From Sulfolobales archaeon HS-7 (GTDB lineage Archaea; Thermoproteota; Thermoprotei_A; Sulfolobales; Sulfolobaceae): a stretch of 64,000 nucleotides of DNA. Made by a program: the position numbers and the translations under genes. Shown piece by piece: positions 18,951-28,787 of this stretch. The stretch lies in contig AP024596.1 in the NCBI GenBank assembly GCA_019704295.1, positions 1,816,001 through 1,880,000 on the forward strand. The letters run 5' to 3'. The notes under the pieces are model-generated. The model did no database searches and was not told where the DNA came from. It saw only the letters and a list, made by a program, of their open reading frames with translations. The stretch's first letter is position 1. Each line of letters opens with the position of its first letter.

Positions 18951-19844
18951 ATGTCTGAGAAGAGGCAAGAAACGGAATTTTATCAGCAAATAACCGAGTT
19001 AAGGGATAAAATCAATAACCTTATAGATGAGAGCAGAACACTTAAGGAAGAGAAAACTAAGTTAATTTCAGAGAAAGACGAAATTATAAAGAAAATAAGG
19101 GAACATAAAGAGAATATACGAAGCCAACTATCAGATTATCAGAAGAAGAAAGCAGAAATTTCGTCATTATTCGAGAAGAAGAAGGACCTTTTTAACACAC
19201 TACTTCAGTATCGCGAGAAAATAAAGAGTAACAGAGATGTAAAGGTAGAACAAAAAGACATTATTAATATAAAGAGAAGGATCAAGGAATTGGAGTGGAG
19301 AATTCAGACTTCGTCTTTATCAATGGAAGAAGAGAAGAAAATAATTAAAAAAATAGAACAGTTGGAGAAAGAGCTCAAGGAAAAAGAGAAGATTAGACAG
19401 GCCCAGAGAATACTTATAGAGGATAAGGCTGATTTTGTAGCTAAGAAGGTGGAATACAAAACCCTCTCCGATAACATAAAAAACATTAAAGAGGAAATGA
19501 GTAAGATAAGGCAGAGGATAGAACAGGAGAGAGAAAGTATTAAAAAATTAGTAGAGAAATTAAATCAGATAAAACAACGATTAGAGGAAATAAAGAGTAA
19601 AAGGGAGGAAATTGATAAAAGTATAGAAGAGTTAAAAAATCAACTAAACCAAAATTTCGCTAAAAGTAGGGAAAGGAAAGAACAGAGGAGAAACGAGGAA
19701 AAGAGTATTCAAGAGAGCAAAGAAAAAGAAATAATGGAAAGGAAAAAAAGAGAGATAGAAGAAAAAATGAAAAGAGGAAGCAGGCTCTCCTTTGAGGAGT
19801 TTTTAATATTGTATGGTAAAGATATAAATAGAGATGGAGAATAA
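18951..19844 (+). CDS. Archaeal coiled-coil protein (COG1340-like)
   Basis: Nearly the whole product is charged heptad-repeat coiled coil (for example KIREHKENIRSQLSDYQKKK; ERESIKKLVEKLNQIKQRLE), with a short globular end LSFEEFLILYGKD. I prefer the ATG at 18951 (297 residues) over the TTG at 18900, because the earlier stretch is promoter-like and lacks heptads. Related archaeal proteins have unknown function; some databases mislabel them as phosphoserine phosphatase. It overlaps the next gene (DUF373) by 11 bp, a pairing that suggests joint function, possibly at the membrane. Confidence 0.75.
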   Translation: MSEKRQETEFYQQITELRDKINNLIDESRTLKEEKTKLISEKDEIIKKIREHKENIRSQLSDYQKKKAEISSLFEKKKDLFNTLLQYREKIKSNRDVKVEQKDIINIKRRIKELEWRIQTSSLSMEEEKKIIKKIEQLEKELKEKEKIRQAQRILIEDKADFVAKKVEYKTLSDNIKNIKEEMSKIRQRIEQERESIKKLVEKLNQIKQRLEEIKSKREEIDKSIEELKNQLNQNFAKSRERKEQRRNEEKSIQESKEKEIMERKKREIEEKMKRGSRLSFEEFLILYGKDINRDGE

Positions 19845-20883
19845 GCTCTTAGTAATCTACGTAGATATTGACGACGATCTAGGCGCCTTTGGAATATCTA
19901 CGCCTGTAATAGGAAGCGAAAACGTAAAAAAAGTTATTGATGTGGCATCTAAAGTTATGCCAACGGATTCGGACTTCAATACAATGGTAGTAGCACTAAA
20001 CACATTTGACAAGCTAAAAGCTGAGGGAAGACAAGCCGAGATATGCATAATAGCAGGCTCAGAAAAGGGAGGTATTGAAGCGCAGCTCAGTTTCGGAGAG
20101 AAACTGGACGAGGTAATACGAAAGGTCTCACCTTCTGGTGCCATAGTTGTTTTTGACAGTCCGGAAGATGAAAAAGCGTTACCTATTATCCAATCAAGAC
20201 TTCCAATAGCGGGGATAGAAAAAGTAATTGTGGAGCAATCTAAAGGTGTGGAGGAAACGTATGCATTACTAGCTAGATATATAAAAAAGGCCCTAACGGA
20301 ACCCAGGTTCTCAAGGATCTTTCTAGGAGTCCCTGGTATAATTTTACTAGTTCTCTCACTAATGGAGTTGCTGGGTTTGTTACGATACGGTACAATAGTT
20401 GTTCTCTTTATAATAGGGATTGCAATGATTATTCGTGGCCTTAGCATAGATGATATATTCGAGAAATGGTGGGAAAATTCTCCAATAATGGTTACAAGCG
20501 CAATATTGGCTGGTATTGCAATAATAGTGACAATAGTGGAGGGCTTAACTATTGGCTACCAGCTCCACGTAGTTAACTCAGTGACGGTTGCTGCGTTTAC
20601 ATTAAATATCTTACCTTTAATTATGTTAACGTTAATAATTTTAATAGCAGGTAAAGCGATATCTAGATTCCTAGAGAAGAATGTTAAAATTTGGCATGAT
20701 GTGTTACAAATAGCCACTATAATAGTTGGGTATTACGTCATTGCCGAAGTTTTAAGACAAGTGGAACTTCAGACGACAATTTTAACATATCAGGTAATAT
20801 TCACTTTAGTAATTTCGTCTATTCTAATTTCTTCAATATACGGCGTTCTATCAAGAGTTGAAAAAAGAATTTCGAAGGTATGA
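19834..20883 (+). CDS. DUF373 family membrane protein
   Basis: The 349-residue protein starts with a soluble domain (1-150) that opens LLVIYVDIDDDLGAFG, the acidic DxDDD motif typical of DUF373, and contains CIIAGSEKGGIEAQ and GAIVVFDSPEDEKALPII. About seven hydrophobic segments follow (from FLGVPGIILLVLSLMELLGL to VISSILISSIYGVL). Function is unknown; the acidic loop could bind metal or nucleotide. It is translated from an ATG inside the end of the coiled-coil gene. Confidence 0.85.
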   Translation: MENKLLVIYVDIDDDLGAFGISTPVIGSENVKKVIDVASKVMPTDSDFNTMVVALNTFDKLKAEGRQAEICIIAGSEKGGIEAQLSFGEKLDEVIRKVSPSGAIVVFDSPEDEKALPIIQSRLPIAGIEKVIVEQSKGVEETYALLARYIKKALTEPRFSRIFLGVPGIILLVLSLMELLGLLRYGTIVVLFIIGIAMIIRGLSIDDIFEKWWENSPIMVTSAILAGIAIIVTIVEGLTIGYQLHVVNSVTVAAFTLNILPLIMLTLIILIAGKAISRFLEKNVKIWHDVLQIATIIVGYYVIAEVLRQVELQTTILTYQVIFTLVISSILISSIYGVLSRVEKRISKV

Positions 20884-21307
20884 AAAGCTCTTCTTAGTTT
20901 CAGAGTAGTCCTATATATTCCGCGAATAGTAATGGAGCATTTTTAAGTCAGAGAAGATCATCATAACAAGTGTAGACAAATAATTACGTAAAATTCAGAA
21001 AGTAATATACTTACACATCATGTCTCCTGATTTTTATGCGTAATATTTTCTCTGGGGTAATCGCAACAGTCCCCAAGTTAGGGAAATTAGGATTTAGTTT
21101 TACATAATTTAAATATTTATATTATAAAAATACTTTCTAACCTAAATTAGACTATATGGTATGAATATTCTAGACAGATGAATTATTTTATCGGGATCCA
21201 AATAATTAGTATTGAAAAAGAATAAGCCAAGGAATATAGCCATCGTAACACTCAGTCTCCGTATATATAAACGATATTGTGTGGACTATGAAAACTAGTG
21301 CTAACTA
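20884..21307. other. Spacer upstream of reverse gyrase
   Basis: AT-rich sequence with no gene. At its right end, gtatatataa (21261-21270) is a strong TATA box about 40 nt before the reverse gyrase ATG, implying a leader of about 12-16 nt. Confidence 0.5.
21261..21270 (+). promoter_or_regulatory. TATA box of reverse gyrase
   Basis: The element gtatatataa, preceded by ctcc, is the best TATA match in the spacer. The predicted start of transcription is near 21290-21296. Confidence 0.5.
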
Positions 21308-24300
21308 ATGATCTCTATAACTTACCAATCGGGTTGCCCTAACTGCGGCGGTCCTATTACTGGGTATAGAAGCTATAACGGCCTTCCATGTGAGAAGTGT
21401 CTTCCACTTTCGCCAAACGCCTTACCTGAACAAAGTAGAACTAAGGCGATATACGATCTTCTGGTTGAGTTTGGCAATCTGAAAGGTTTTTGGCGAATAA
21501 ACGACATAGAAGAAAGTGTAGATACCATAAATAAATTTTTCGTTCAAATAACAGGTCATAAACCCTGGGGTTTGCAAACCTATTGGTTAAAAAGGTACAT
21601 ACAGGAGGAGAGCTTCTCAATGTCCGCACCTACAGGACTAGGGAAGTCAACAACCATCATGGTTATTACAGCCCATCTAGCTTTGCAAGGAAAGAGTGTC
21701 TATTACATAACGCCGACCAAGTCCCTAGCTGAACAAACGTGTGATAAGTTAAAATCAATGAAGTTAGACTACGCATGTAACGCTATTGATAACTCTTCAG
21801 TGATAGTTTCCACATATCAAATGTTGAATAGAAATTTCGATAAGTTAGAAAACAGAAAATTCGATCTTGTTGCCGTAGATGATGCAGATGCCATAATAAG
21901 AAGTGGTAAAACCGCAGAGAGGGTAGTGAAACTACTCGGAATACCTAATGAACTTTTTGAAAACGCAGTCAAGTTAGTTAAATTGAAGCGCCTTCTTTCA
22001 TTTTACAAGGTTATGAAACCAGATGATGTTGATGCTCTTCAGCAGAAAATTGATGAATTAGTAGTTACCATTGCTAAAAATAAAGTTGATATATCACAAC
22101 TAATTATTGCAAGCGCTACCGCTAGACCCAAAGGAATAAAGCAAGAGGCGCTTAAATACCTTCTTGGATTTGAAGCGTCAACAATCCAATTTTACATGAG
22201 AAATATTGTTGACGCTTTTACAAAAATTGACTTGGAAAGCGTTATATCCAAAATCGGACGAGGGGGACTTATTTTAGTCTCGAAGGATAAAGGGAAAACT
22301 CTACTTAAACAATTAAGAGAAAGAGTGGAAAGTTTAGGATATAAGGCTGACTTAGCCGTTAGTGGTAAGAAATTCATGGACAAATTCTCTAGGGGAGAGA
22401 CTGACATGTTAATAGGGACTGCTTCATACTATGGGGTCGCCGTCAGGGGTCTTGATGAACCCTACAGACTTAGGTATGTGGTATTTTATGGTGTTCCTAA
22501 GAATAGAATTAAACTTATAGACGCAGTTAAAAATCCCTTAAACTCAATAAAAATCGGAAGGGTTTTAGGATTTAAGACCGACCAATGGGAAAATCAAGTA
22601 TTATCTCTATCGCCTCAGGAAATGCAAATTATTAAAATTGCCAATATTAGAGGAGAAAAACTGTCCGGAAAATTAGGTGAGATCCAGGAAAGGTCCAACA
22701 ACCTAGCTGAGCAGATCCTTGACTACGTTAAAGATTTAAATCGCAGAATTGTCGGAGATTCCTTCATTATCTACAAGGAAAATGGAGTTTTCCTAGCTTA
22801 TCCAGATATGATGACATACATACAAGGTTCTGGTAGATCAAGCAGGCTTTTCAACGGAGGATTAACTAAGGGGTTAGCGATAACAATAATTGATGACGAC
22901 GAACTATATAAAATATTAAGGAAGCGATTAGAATATTTAATCGACGCTTTCACTCCAGTGCAATTCGAAGAAGTTAATTTACCACCGTTATTGGAGGAAA
23001 TGGAAAAGACTCGTATCGATGGAGGTAAGAAATTTGATATAAAAACATCACTATTGATAGTAGAATCCCCTACAAAAGCTAAAACGATTGCTAAGATGTT
23101 TGGCTATCCCGTGAAAAGAATGTTCTCTCCTACAGTAATGGGCTATGAAACGATCATTACTGACGAAAGTACCATGACTTCTAGATTAGTTACTGTTATC
23201 GCTACGCGGGGGCATTTATTCGATCTGACACTTGACAACATAGGTGAGTTTGGCATAGAGATCGAGGGTGAAGAAATAAAACCTCATTACAGTCCCCTTA
23301 ACAGATGCAAAAGTTGTGGTAGAATTTTATCTACAAATCAGGAGAAGTGTCCATATTGTAACGTTGAACTAATACCTCATTCTACTCCTATTATAGATGC
23401 AATACGTAAAGTTTCTCTCGAAGTAGATGAGGTATTAATAGCTACGGATCCTGACGTCGAAGGGGAAAAAATTGCTTACGATGTAGCATCTATGGTGATA
23501 CCGTATAATAAAAATGTGAAAAGAGTAAAATACCACGCAGTTACTAAAGATGAAATTCTAACTGCCATTAGAAATGCAGGGTCAATTAGTATCCCTTTAG
23601 TGGAAAGCGAAGTTATAAGGAGAATTGAGGACAGATGGATTGGCTTCTATCTCAGTTCTATGTTAAAAGCTCACTTTTCATCGCAAAATCATGGAGCAGG
23701 AAGAGTCCAGACACCTGTCCTAGGATGGATAACGGATTACACTAAGGAGTATAAATCCCACCTAGGATGGATTGCCGTCCTGAAAGTTGACGATCTGAGA
23801 GTAGAGAAATTCTTTAGAAGTAAAAAAGAGGCTGAAAAATATATCAATGAAATATCCGAGATTTCCATTAGCAAAATAAATGAAAAAGTAGAAGTTTTCT
23901 CCGCGCCTTCTCCGTTTACAACAGACCAGCTACTCATGGAGGCTTCGGTGCGTTACCGCTTCTCTCCTGAGCTTGTAATGAGTGTGCTACAGAATTTATT
24001 CGAGATTGGTGTAATTACATATCACAGAACCGATAGTACGTATGTCTCCCCTACTGGAATCGGTATAGCCAAAACCTACCTTTATCAAAAGGGTTTAGGA
24101 AATTTCTATTCCGGTAGAAGTTGGGGTCATAGCGGAACACATGAGGCAATAAGGCCAACGAAATCTATGGATGTAGAAGAGCTCAAAAACGAGATAAGAT
24201 CTAACCCCTACAGGTATTCAATAAAGTTCAGTGAAATTCACTTTAAAATTTATGATTTAATATTCAGGAGATTCCTGGCATCACAAATGACTGACGCCTT

Positions 24301-24793
24301 ATTAAGTATAACTAAATATGAGATAGATGTCGGAAACGAAAGATTCGTACAAGAACTGCCAACAAAAATGTCAGGAGGATTTTCCGCTCTGTATCAATTA
24401 AAACTCTATAATGTAAGCGAAGGTAAGTTTAGACCAGAAAAGGTATTAAGAAGAGGTTCGACCTTCAAGCTACCGAATTATGCTGATGTCATCCACATGA
24501 TGAAGAATAAGAACATAGGGAGACCCAGCACTTATTCTAAAACTCTTCAACAATTGAAAAGACACGGATACGTTATCGAAAGCAAGAAAAATAAGATGCT
24601 TGTAGCCACTAGGAGAGGTATGAATGTGTACACCTACCTAACCGAAAAGTTCCCTGATATGATTTCGGAAACTAGAACGGCATATCTATTGAAACAGATG
24701 GACTTGGTAGCGCAAGGACAGCTCTCTCCTGATGTAGTAGTAGGAGAGTTAAGAAGTGATATTAGGAGAAGCATTTCTAGTATTTCTTCCTAA
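21308..24793 (+). CDS. topR2: Reverse gyrase (probably TopR2 type)
   Basis: The enzyme introduces positive supercoils using ATP, a hallmark of hyperthermophiles. The 1161-residue product has an N-terminal zinc finger (C10, C13, C28, C31), a helicase-like domain with Walker A SAPTGLGKST (106-115), the DEAD-like VDDADA and the GSGRSSRLF motif. The topoisomerase IA domain has Toprim IVESPTKAKTIAK (Glu586), DPDVEGEKIA (Asp714, Asp716), an internal zinc site CKSCG...CPYC and catalytic Tyr905 in ITYHRTDS. Sulfolobales carry two paralogues; the neighbourhood (alba, Topo VI, eIF5A, SRP54) agrees with my memory of the topR2 locus, but that is inference. It converges on alba2 with a 17-bp overlap. Confidence 0.95.
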   Translation: MISITYQSGCPNCGGPITGYRSYNGLPCEKCLPLSPNALPEQSRTKAIYDLLVEFGNLKGFWRINDIEESVDTINKFFVQITGHKPWGLQTYWLKRYIQEESFSMSAPTGLGKSTTIMVITAHLALQGKSVYYITPTKSLAEQTCDKLKSMKLDYACNAIDNSSVIVSTYQMLNRNFDKLENRKFDLVAVDDADAIIRSGKTAERVVKLLGIPNELFENAVKLVKLKRLLSFYKVMKPDDVDALQQKIDELVVTIAKNKVDISQLIIASATARPKGIKQEALKYLLGFEASTIQFYMRNIVDAFTKIDLESVISKIGRGGLILVSKDKGKTLLKQLRERVESLGYKADLAVSGKKFMDKFSRGETDMLIGTASYYGVAVRGLDEPYRLRYVVFYGVPKNRIKLIDAVKNPLNSIKIGRVLGFKTDQWENQVLSLSPQEMQIIKIANIRGEKLSGKLGEIQERSNNLAEQILDYVKDLNRRIVGDSFIIYKENGVFLAYPDMMTYIQGSGRSSRLFNGGLTKGLAITIIDDDELYKILRKRLEYLIDAFTPVQFEEVNLPPLLEEMEKTRIDGGKKFDIKTSLLIVESPTKAKTIAKMFGYPVKRMFSPTVMGYETIITDESTMTSRLVTVIATRGHLFDLTLDNIGEFGIEIEGEEIKPHYSPLNRCKSCGRILSTNQEKCPYCNVELIPHSTPIIDAIRKVSLEVDEVLIATDPDVEGEKIAYDVASMVIPYNKNVKRVKYHAVTKDEILTAIRNAGSISIPLVESEVIRRIEDRWIGFYLSSMLKAHFSSQNHGAGRVQTPVLGWITDYTKEYKSHLGWIAVLKVDDLRVEKFFRSKKEAEKYINEISEISISKINEKVEVFSAPSPFTTDQLLMEASVRYRFSPELVMSVLQNLFEIGVITYHRTDSTYVSPTGIGIAKTYLYQKGLGNFYSGRSWGHSGTHEAIRPTKSMDVEELKNEIRSNPYRYSIKFSEIHFKIYDLIFRRFLASQMTDALLSITKYEIDVGNERFVQELPTKMSGGFSALYQLKLYNVSEGKFRPEKVLRRGSTFKLPNYADVIHMMKNKNIGRPSTYSKTLQQLKRHGYVIESKKNKMLVATRRGMNVYTYLTEKFPDMISETRTAYLLKQMDLVAQGQLSPDVVVGELRSDIRRSISSISS

Positions 24794-25058
24794 TCAATAC
24801 CTCAATATATGAGACAGGGCGAGGATGAATTTCCCCTTTTTTAACTGTTCCCGTAGATATCGTTTCAACGATAATGCCCTCACCTAATCTATCCTTAAGT
24901 ACATTCACAAGATCTATGGTCTTAGAGATCTCATCCCCAAATCCCCTTAGCAAAATTGACTCAACCCCTGTATTGAACTTTAGAATTACATCTAAAGCCT
25001 GTTCGTTCACTTTTTTATTTCTTGAAACTTGATAGATTTCGTAGTTACTCTTTGACAT
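24777..25058 (-). CDS. albA2: Alba2 chromatin protein (Sso10b2-like)
   Basis: The 93-residue protein is a divergent Alba. It has VNEQALDVILKFNTGVESILLRGFGDEISKTIDLVNVLKDRLGEG and the strand pattern ETISTGTV...VSYIEVLIRKKY. The RGFGDEISK motif replaces KARGRAISK of Alba1, and the N-terminal KK pair is absent, as in Sso10b2. Alba2 forms heterodimers with Alba1 and changes DNA packing. Its last 17 bp overlap the end of reverse gyrase on the opposite strand, so transcripts of the two genes collide or form antisense tails. Confidence 0.88.
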   Translation of the reverse strand: MSKSNYEIYQVSRNKKVNEQALDVILKFNTGVESILLRGFGDEISKTIDLVNVLKDRLGEGIIVETISTGTVKKGEIHPRPVSYIEVLIRKKY

Positions 25059-25679
25059 ACCTCATATTTCATTTGAACCATTTTAAAAATCTGAATCAGA
25101 AACACGAGCCCATTTCATCTATCAACTTAAGGGCTTTCATCATCTTTGTTATCCTAGTAAATGAAATGCGTTTTCTTAGCTCCCCAGTACGTTATTAAGA
25201 TATCTCATACTCTTTAGACTTACTCTTACATTTAAGGATTTTTGATTCAAATCCGCAATATCGAAGATGTTGGTAGTTCAATGACGTTCTTGTTCATTAG
25301 GATAACATAAAACCATAAGAATAAGATAAAAATCTACTGGAAATACCAGTCTTCTCAGGTTTCCCAGGGGGCTTTGTTGTGGAAGCAGTACATGTTTTGC
25401 CTCTAACACAGCCATGGGAACAGTGAGTCCAGAACTTTTCCCGCATTAACGTCGTATTCCTTGACGCTTTTTAGCTTGGGCACCTTCGACCCCCTAAGCC
25501 AAACCATTGCAGGCACTTGCTATCCTCGTCCCTAATGGTATGCGTTTCCTCCTTAGAAGGGTGTGATTAGGCTGCTTTAACTGAGTTCTCCTTATCGCTA
25601 AATTTATGTTAGGGAATTCATTTCGATAAAGATATTCACTCATACGACTTTCGAACCCCAATCTTTGTAAAATAGCCTG
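25059..25679. other. Spacer with a possible decayed insertion sequence
   Basis: No intact gene. The stretch 25350-25600 is less AT-rich than typical spacers here, and on the minus strand gives interrupted frames (for example GKTCTASTTKPPGKPEKTG near 25340-25410) that look like a broken transposon-associated coding end. I cannot assign a family. The rest is ordinary AT-rich spacer with the alba2 promoter at the left. Confidence 0.35.
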
Positions 25680-28466
25680 TTAATACCTGACGTATTGAAT
25701 GACTGTTATTAGATTCAGAATTAAATGCGGTAAATCTTCCTTACGTACAAAGTAATATCTAGGAACTACAGAGGGGATTAATGCCTCGGAATGCGTTTTA
25801 ACCTTAAGTTCGGTTATCTCTTGATAAGCGATTTTCTTTAGTACTTCACCTGATGAATTCAAAAGATCTTCTGCCCTTACTATGAGTTCTGCAAATGACG
25901 ACTCATCGTCTCCCCGTAACATTATATGAAACGGTTCCTTAGTATCTAACGGGGAAAAGGAGGATAGGTATTCGTCGGAATCTACTATTCTGTGAAATTC
26001 GCGTGCTAGACACCACCTAGTTTCTAAAGTATCTATGTCAATGAAACTTACGGTCCTACTCGAGTTGCTTGATTTCCTTAGCCTTTTAAGTTTGTTTTCA
26101 ATCAGCTTCTGTGGTAGACTTAGGATCTCGCTTAATTCCTTAACGGTATATGCTCCACCACTAAGAGTAGAAATAATTGCGTAAGTGGTGTCATGTAACC
26201 AGGGTCTTATTGTTGAATGGGAGAGAACAGCTAACCCTAGTGGCGTAAGCTCATTACTGGTTACAAGCTTTATCCTTCCTCTTCGTATCTCTTTCAGGTA
26301 TTTAACGGTACCGCGTATGGAAAAATACCTAGATATAGTCTGTCTCATAGCCTCCCTGAGGAGAATGGAGTCGCTTTTCTCGAGCTTTCCGATTTTTCCG
26401 AAACTTCTTTCAAGTTCTTTTAATGTAGCGTAGAATAACGAGGAATGCATGACTGCTTTCATTACGATTTTCTTAATCTCTCTCTCATTCTTACTCGCGA
26501 GTTTTATTAAAGCATTAGCATCTAATCCCTTTATCGCAAATCCATAGATCGATGCTCGTGCGTAGGAGTTCAGTGACGTAGTTGACGCTAGGCTAAGAAG
26601 AGTATATGCTATAGTATTCGAAATCTTCTCTGATAAGAGAGAACTAAAAATCGTTTCGTTATTATACTTCTCTATGTAAATCACTCTACTTGAGGGAGCC
26701 GGTAATCCCTTTTCTTCATAGAAACTCAAGACGCTTTCGATCTTGTTTAAACTCGACTCGTCACTAATTAGTGTCTTCAAAATTCCTAGGTTTGATAGTA
26801 GTTTGTCAATAGCATGAACAAGAAGAGGAGATTTTGCGATATTTTCCCCTCTCCATATAGGCACCTCTCCTTTCCTCCCGATATCAGGAACAACTTCTAC
26901 CGTTAGATTCATCGGGTTAATCCTAACAACTCTCCATAGTTTTCCGCTTATTCGTATTACGTCATTTACTCTAATATGCCTATAAACGTAAACAGAATCA
27001 ATATCTCCTACTACTGTGTCCTTGTATCTCACAGTGAAAGTCTCCCCAGAGTTTATAAAGGAGAAAAATTCCGAAAAATCGTGAGACCATGGAGTCCTCC
27101 CTTTTCCAAAACGCCACTGACGGAAGAAAAAAGGCCCTATTTTAATTCTGTCATTAACAACATTTAATAGCTTATTCTTCGAGAGATATTCTAAAAGTTC
27201 CCAGAAAGTATCTCTAGAGAGCGACGTAAAAGGATAGGCATTATGTAACACTGTATAAATCACGTCGGCTGAAATGTCCTTATACTGTAAGGCCATACCT
27301 AAAGTTTCCCTGGCTGCCACGTCCAATGGATTTTTTGCAATTTTGATTTGTTCTATGTTTCCCGTTCTTGCAAGGTAAAGAAGTGCAGTAGCTTCTAACA
27401 CATCAGAGTCGTAAAGGCAAATGATCTCTCCGTATGCCTTCTCTTCCATACTATGACCACTTCTGCCTAAACGTTGCAAGAACGAAGCAACTGTAGGTGG
27501 AGGCCTGAAGAGAATTACCTTCTTGATATCACCTATGTGAATCCCTAGTTCTAACGTTTTAGTACAAATAACAGCAAGCGCCTTACCACACCTAAGATTT
27601 TCCTCAACGTCCTTTTTCAACTCCCTTGAAACCGAGGAATGGTGTACATAAATATTTCCCTTAGATACCTTCTCTAATGCCTCATGAAGTCTTTCAGTCG
27701 AAAACCTAGAATTCGTAAAGATGAGAGTAGTGCTCTCGACCAAGTTGGATACATATTCTGCTATTCTAGACCAATCGTTATCTTGAGGTATCTTCCTTAT
27801 ATTACACTCAAATTTTTTCGAAACTGAACTAGATATTACCTTTTTACTTCTCAGCGAAGAACCGGATAAAAAGTCAAGTATCTCCCCCGAGTTTCTCACC
27901 GTTGCTGAAAGGCCTATTCGTTGGAAATCGTAACCCGTTAGAAGTTTCAATCTCTCAAGTAACACAGCTAGTTGGGCGCCTCTTTTAGTATTAGCCAGTT
28001 CATGAACCTCATCAATGATCACCCATTTTATGCCCCTCAGATTTTCTCTAAATTTAGGTGCCCAGTCCAGGTCGATTTCAAGTCCTTCTGGCGTTGTAAT
28101 AAAAATATCAGGTATTTTTCTAAGTCGTTCTAGTTTTTCCCGTGCAGGAACTTCCCCATGTTTTCTACCTACATACAAACCCAGTTTCGACGACCACCAC
28201 TCTATTCTATTTTGCAAGTCGTTTATGAGCGCCTTTAGGGGAGTGATATATAGTAATGAGACCGGCTTCGTATACTGGCTCAATAAGGTATTAAATATTG
28301 GTAAAATTGCGGCTTCGGTTTTGCCAAAACCTGTAGGAGCTACAAGAAGTACGTTGTCTCCAGCTGATATCGCATTAAACGATGATATCTGAAATTCTGA
28401 AAGACCTTTCCATCCCCGTAGATTTATTAACGCTGCTATTCTATCGTTAACTGCAAACTCCTTCAT
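25680..28466 (-). CDS. lhr: Lhr-family superfamily 2 helicase
   Basis: The 928-residue protein is an ATP-dependent DNA/RNA helicase of the Lhr (Hel112-like) group. The RecA1 domain has Walker A LLVAPTGFGKTEAAIL (about 40-55) and the DEVH box WVIIDEVHELANTKRG. RecA2 has TLIFTNSRFSTERLHEAL and motif VI SFLQRLGRSGHS. The Lhr-specific winged-helix and beta-barrel regions follow, with a domain of unclear role at the C-terminus. Archaeal Lhr proteins unwind forked DNA and RNA:DNA hybrids and are thought to work in repair or recombination. The start is the first ATG; the 5' neighbour is a divergent zinc-finger gene 81 bp away. Confidence 0.92.
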   Translation of the reverse strand: MKEFAVNDRIAALINLRGWKGLSEFQISSFNAISAGDNVLLVAPTGFGKTEAAILPIFNTLLSQYTKPVSLLYITPLKALINDLQNRIEWWSSKLGLYVGRKHGEVPAREKLERLRKIPDIFITTPEGLEIDLDWAPKFRENLRGIKWVIIDEVHELANTKRGAQLAVLLERLKLLTGYDFQRIGLSATVRNSGEILDFLSGSSLRSKKVISSSVSKKFECNIRKIPQDNDWSRIAEYVSNLVESTTLIFTNSRFSTERLHEALEKVSKGNIYVHHSSVSRELKKDVEENLRCGKALAVICTKTLELGIHIGDIKKVILFRPPPTVASFLQRLGRSGHSMEEKAYGEIICLYDSDVLEATALLYLARTGNIEQIKIAKNPLDVAARETLGMALQYKDISADVIYTVLHNAYPFTSLSRDTFWELLEYLSKNKLLNVVNDRIKIGPFFFRQWRFGKGRTPWSHDFSEFFSFINSGETFTVRYKDTVVGDIDSVYVYRHIRVNDVIRISGKLWRVVRINPMNLTVEVVPDIGRKGEVPIWRGENIAKSPLLVHAIDKLLSNLGILKTLISDESSLNKIESVLSFYEEKGLPAPSSRVIYIEKYNNETIFSSLLSEKISNTIAYTLLSLASTTSLNSYARASIYGFAIKGLDANALIKLASKNEREIKKIVMKAVMHSSLFYATLKELERSFGKIGKLEKSDSILLREAMRQTISRYFSIRGTVKYLKEIRRGRIKLVTSNELTPLGLAVLSHSTIRPWLHDTTYAIISTLSGGAYTVKELSEILSLPQKLIENKLKRLRKSSNSSRTVSFIDIDTLETRWCLAREFHRIVDSDEYLSSFSPLDTKEPFHIMLRGDDESSFAELIVRAEDLLNSSGEVLKKIAYQEITELKVKTHSEALIPSVVPRYYFVRKEDLPHLILNLITVIQYVRY

Positions 28467-28547
28467 CTACTCACCAGATAATACTACTCCGTTAATTGAC
28501 AGGCGGAATAGTTTTTTACTCTAAACTTTTAAAGTCTTCTATACATC

Positions 28548-28787
28548 ATGACGTCAAAAATGAGATGCATGACATGTGGTAGATTTTTCCCCGAGGGTCA
28601 AGGAGTATCGTTAAAGATAGGCGACGACTCCCTCCTATTTCATAGCAATTCCTGTGCCTTCAAGTTCGTGAGAGAAGTTTTATTAGAGGTAGATAGGGAA
28701 TGTATTACGGGACCTCTGGAAGATACTAAGAAACGTTTTAACGAGAAAATAAAGCTTTTAGATGAGAAAAAACAAAAAAAGATATAA
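28548..28787 (+). CDS. Small TRASH-like zinc-finger protein
   Basis: The 79-residue protein has CMTCGRFFPEGQGVSLKIGD then LLFHSNSCAFKFV, matching a C-x2-C ... H/C-x3-C treble-clef zinc site like TRASH or L24e domains. The rest is a charged helix (DTKKRFNEKIKLLDEKKQKK). TRASH domains are linked to metal sensing, L24e-like ones to ribosomes; the sequence alone does not decide. It is divergent from the Lhr helicase, so the two promoters share an 81-bp space. Confidence 0.65.
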   Translation: MTSKMRCMTCGRFFPEGQGVSLKIGDDSLLFHSNSCAFKFVREVLLEVDRECITGPLEDTKKRFNEKIKLLDEKKQKKI

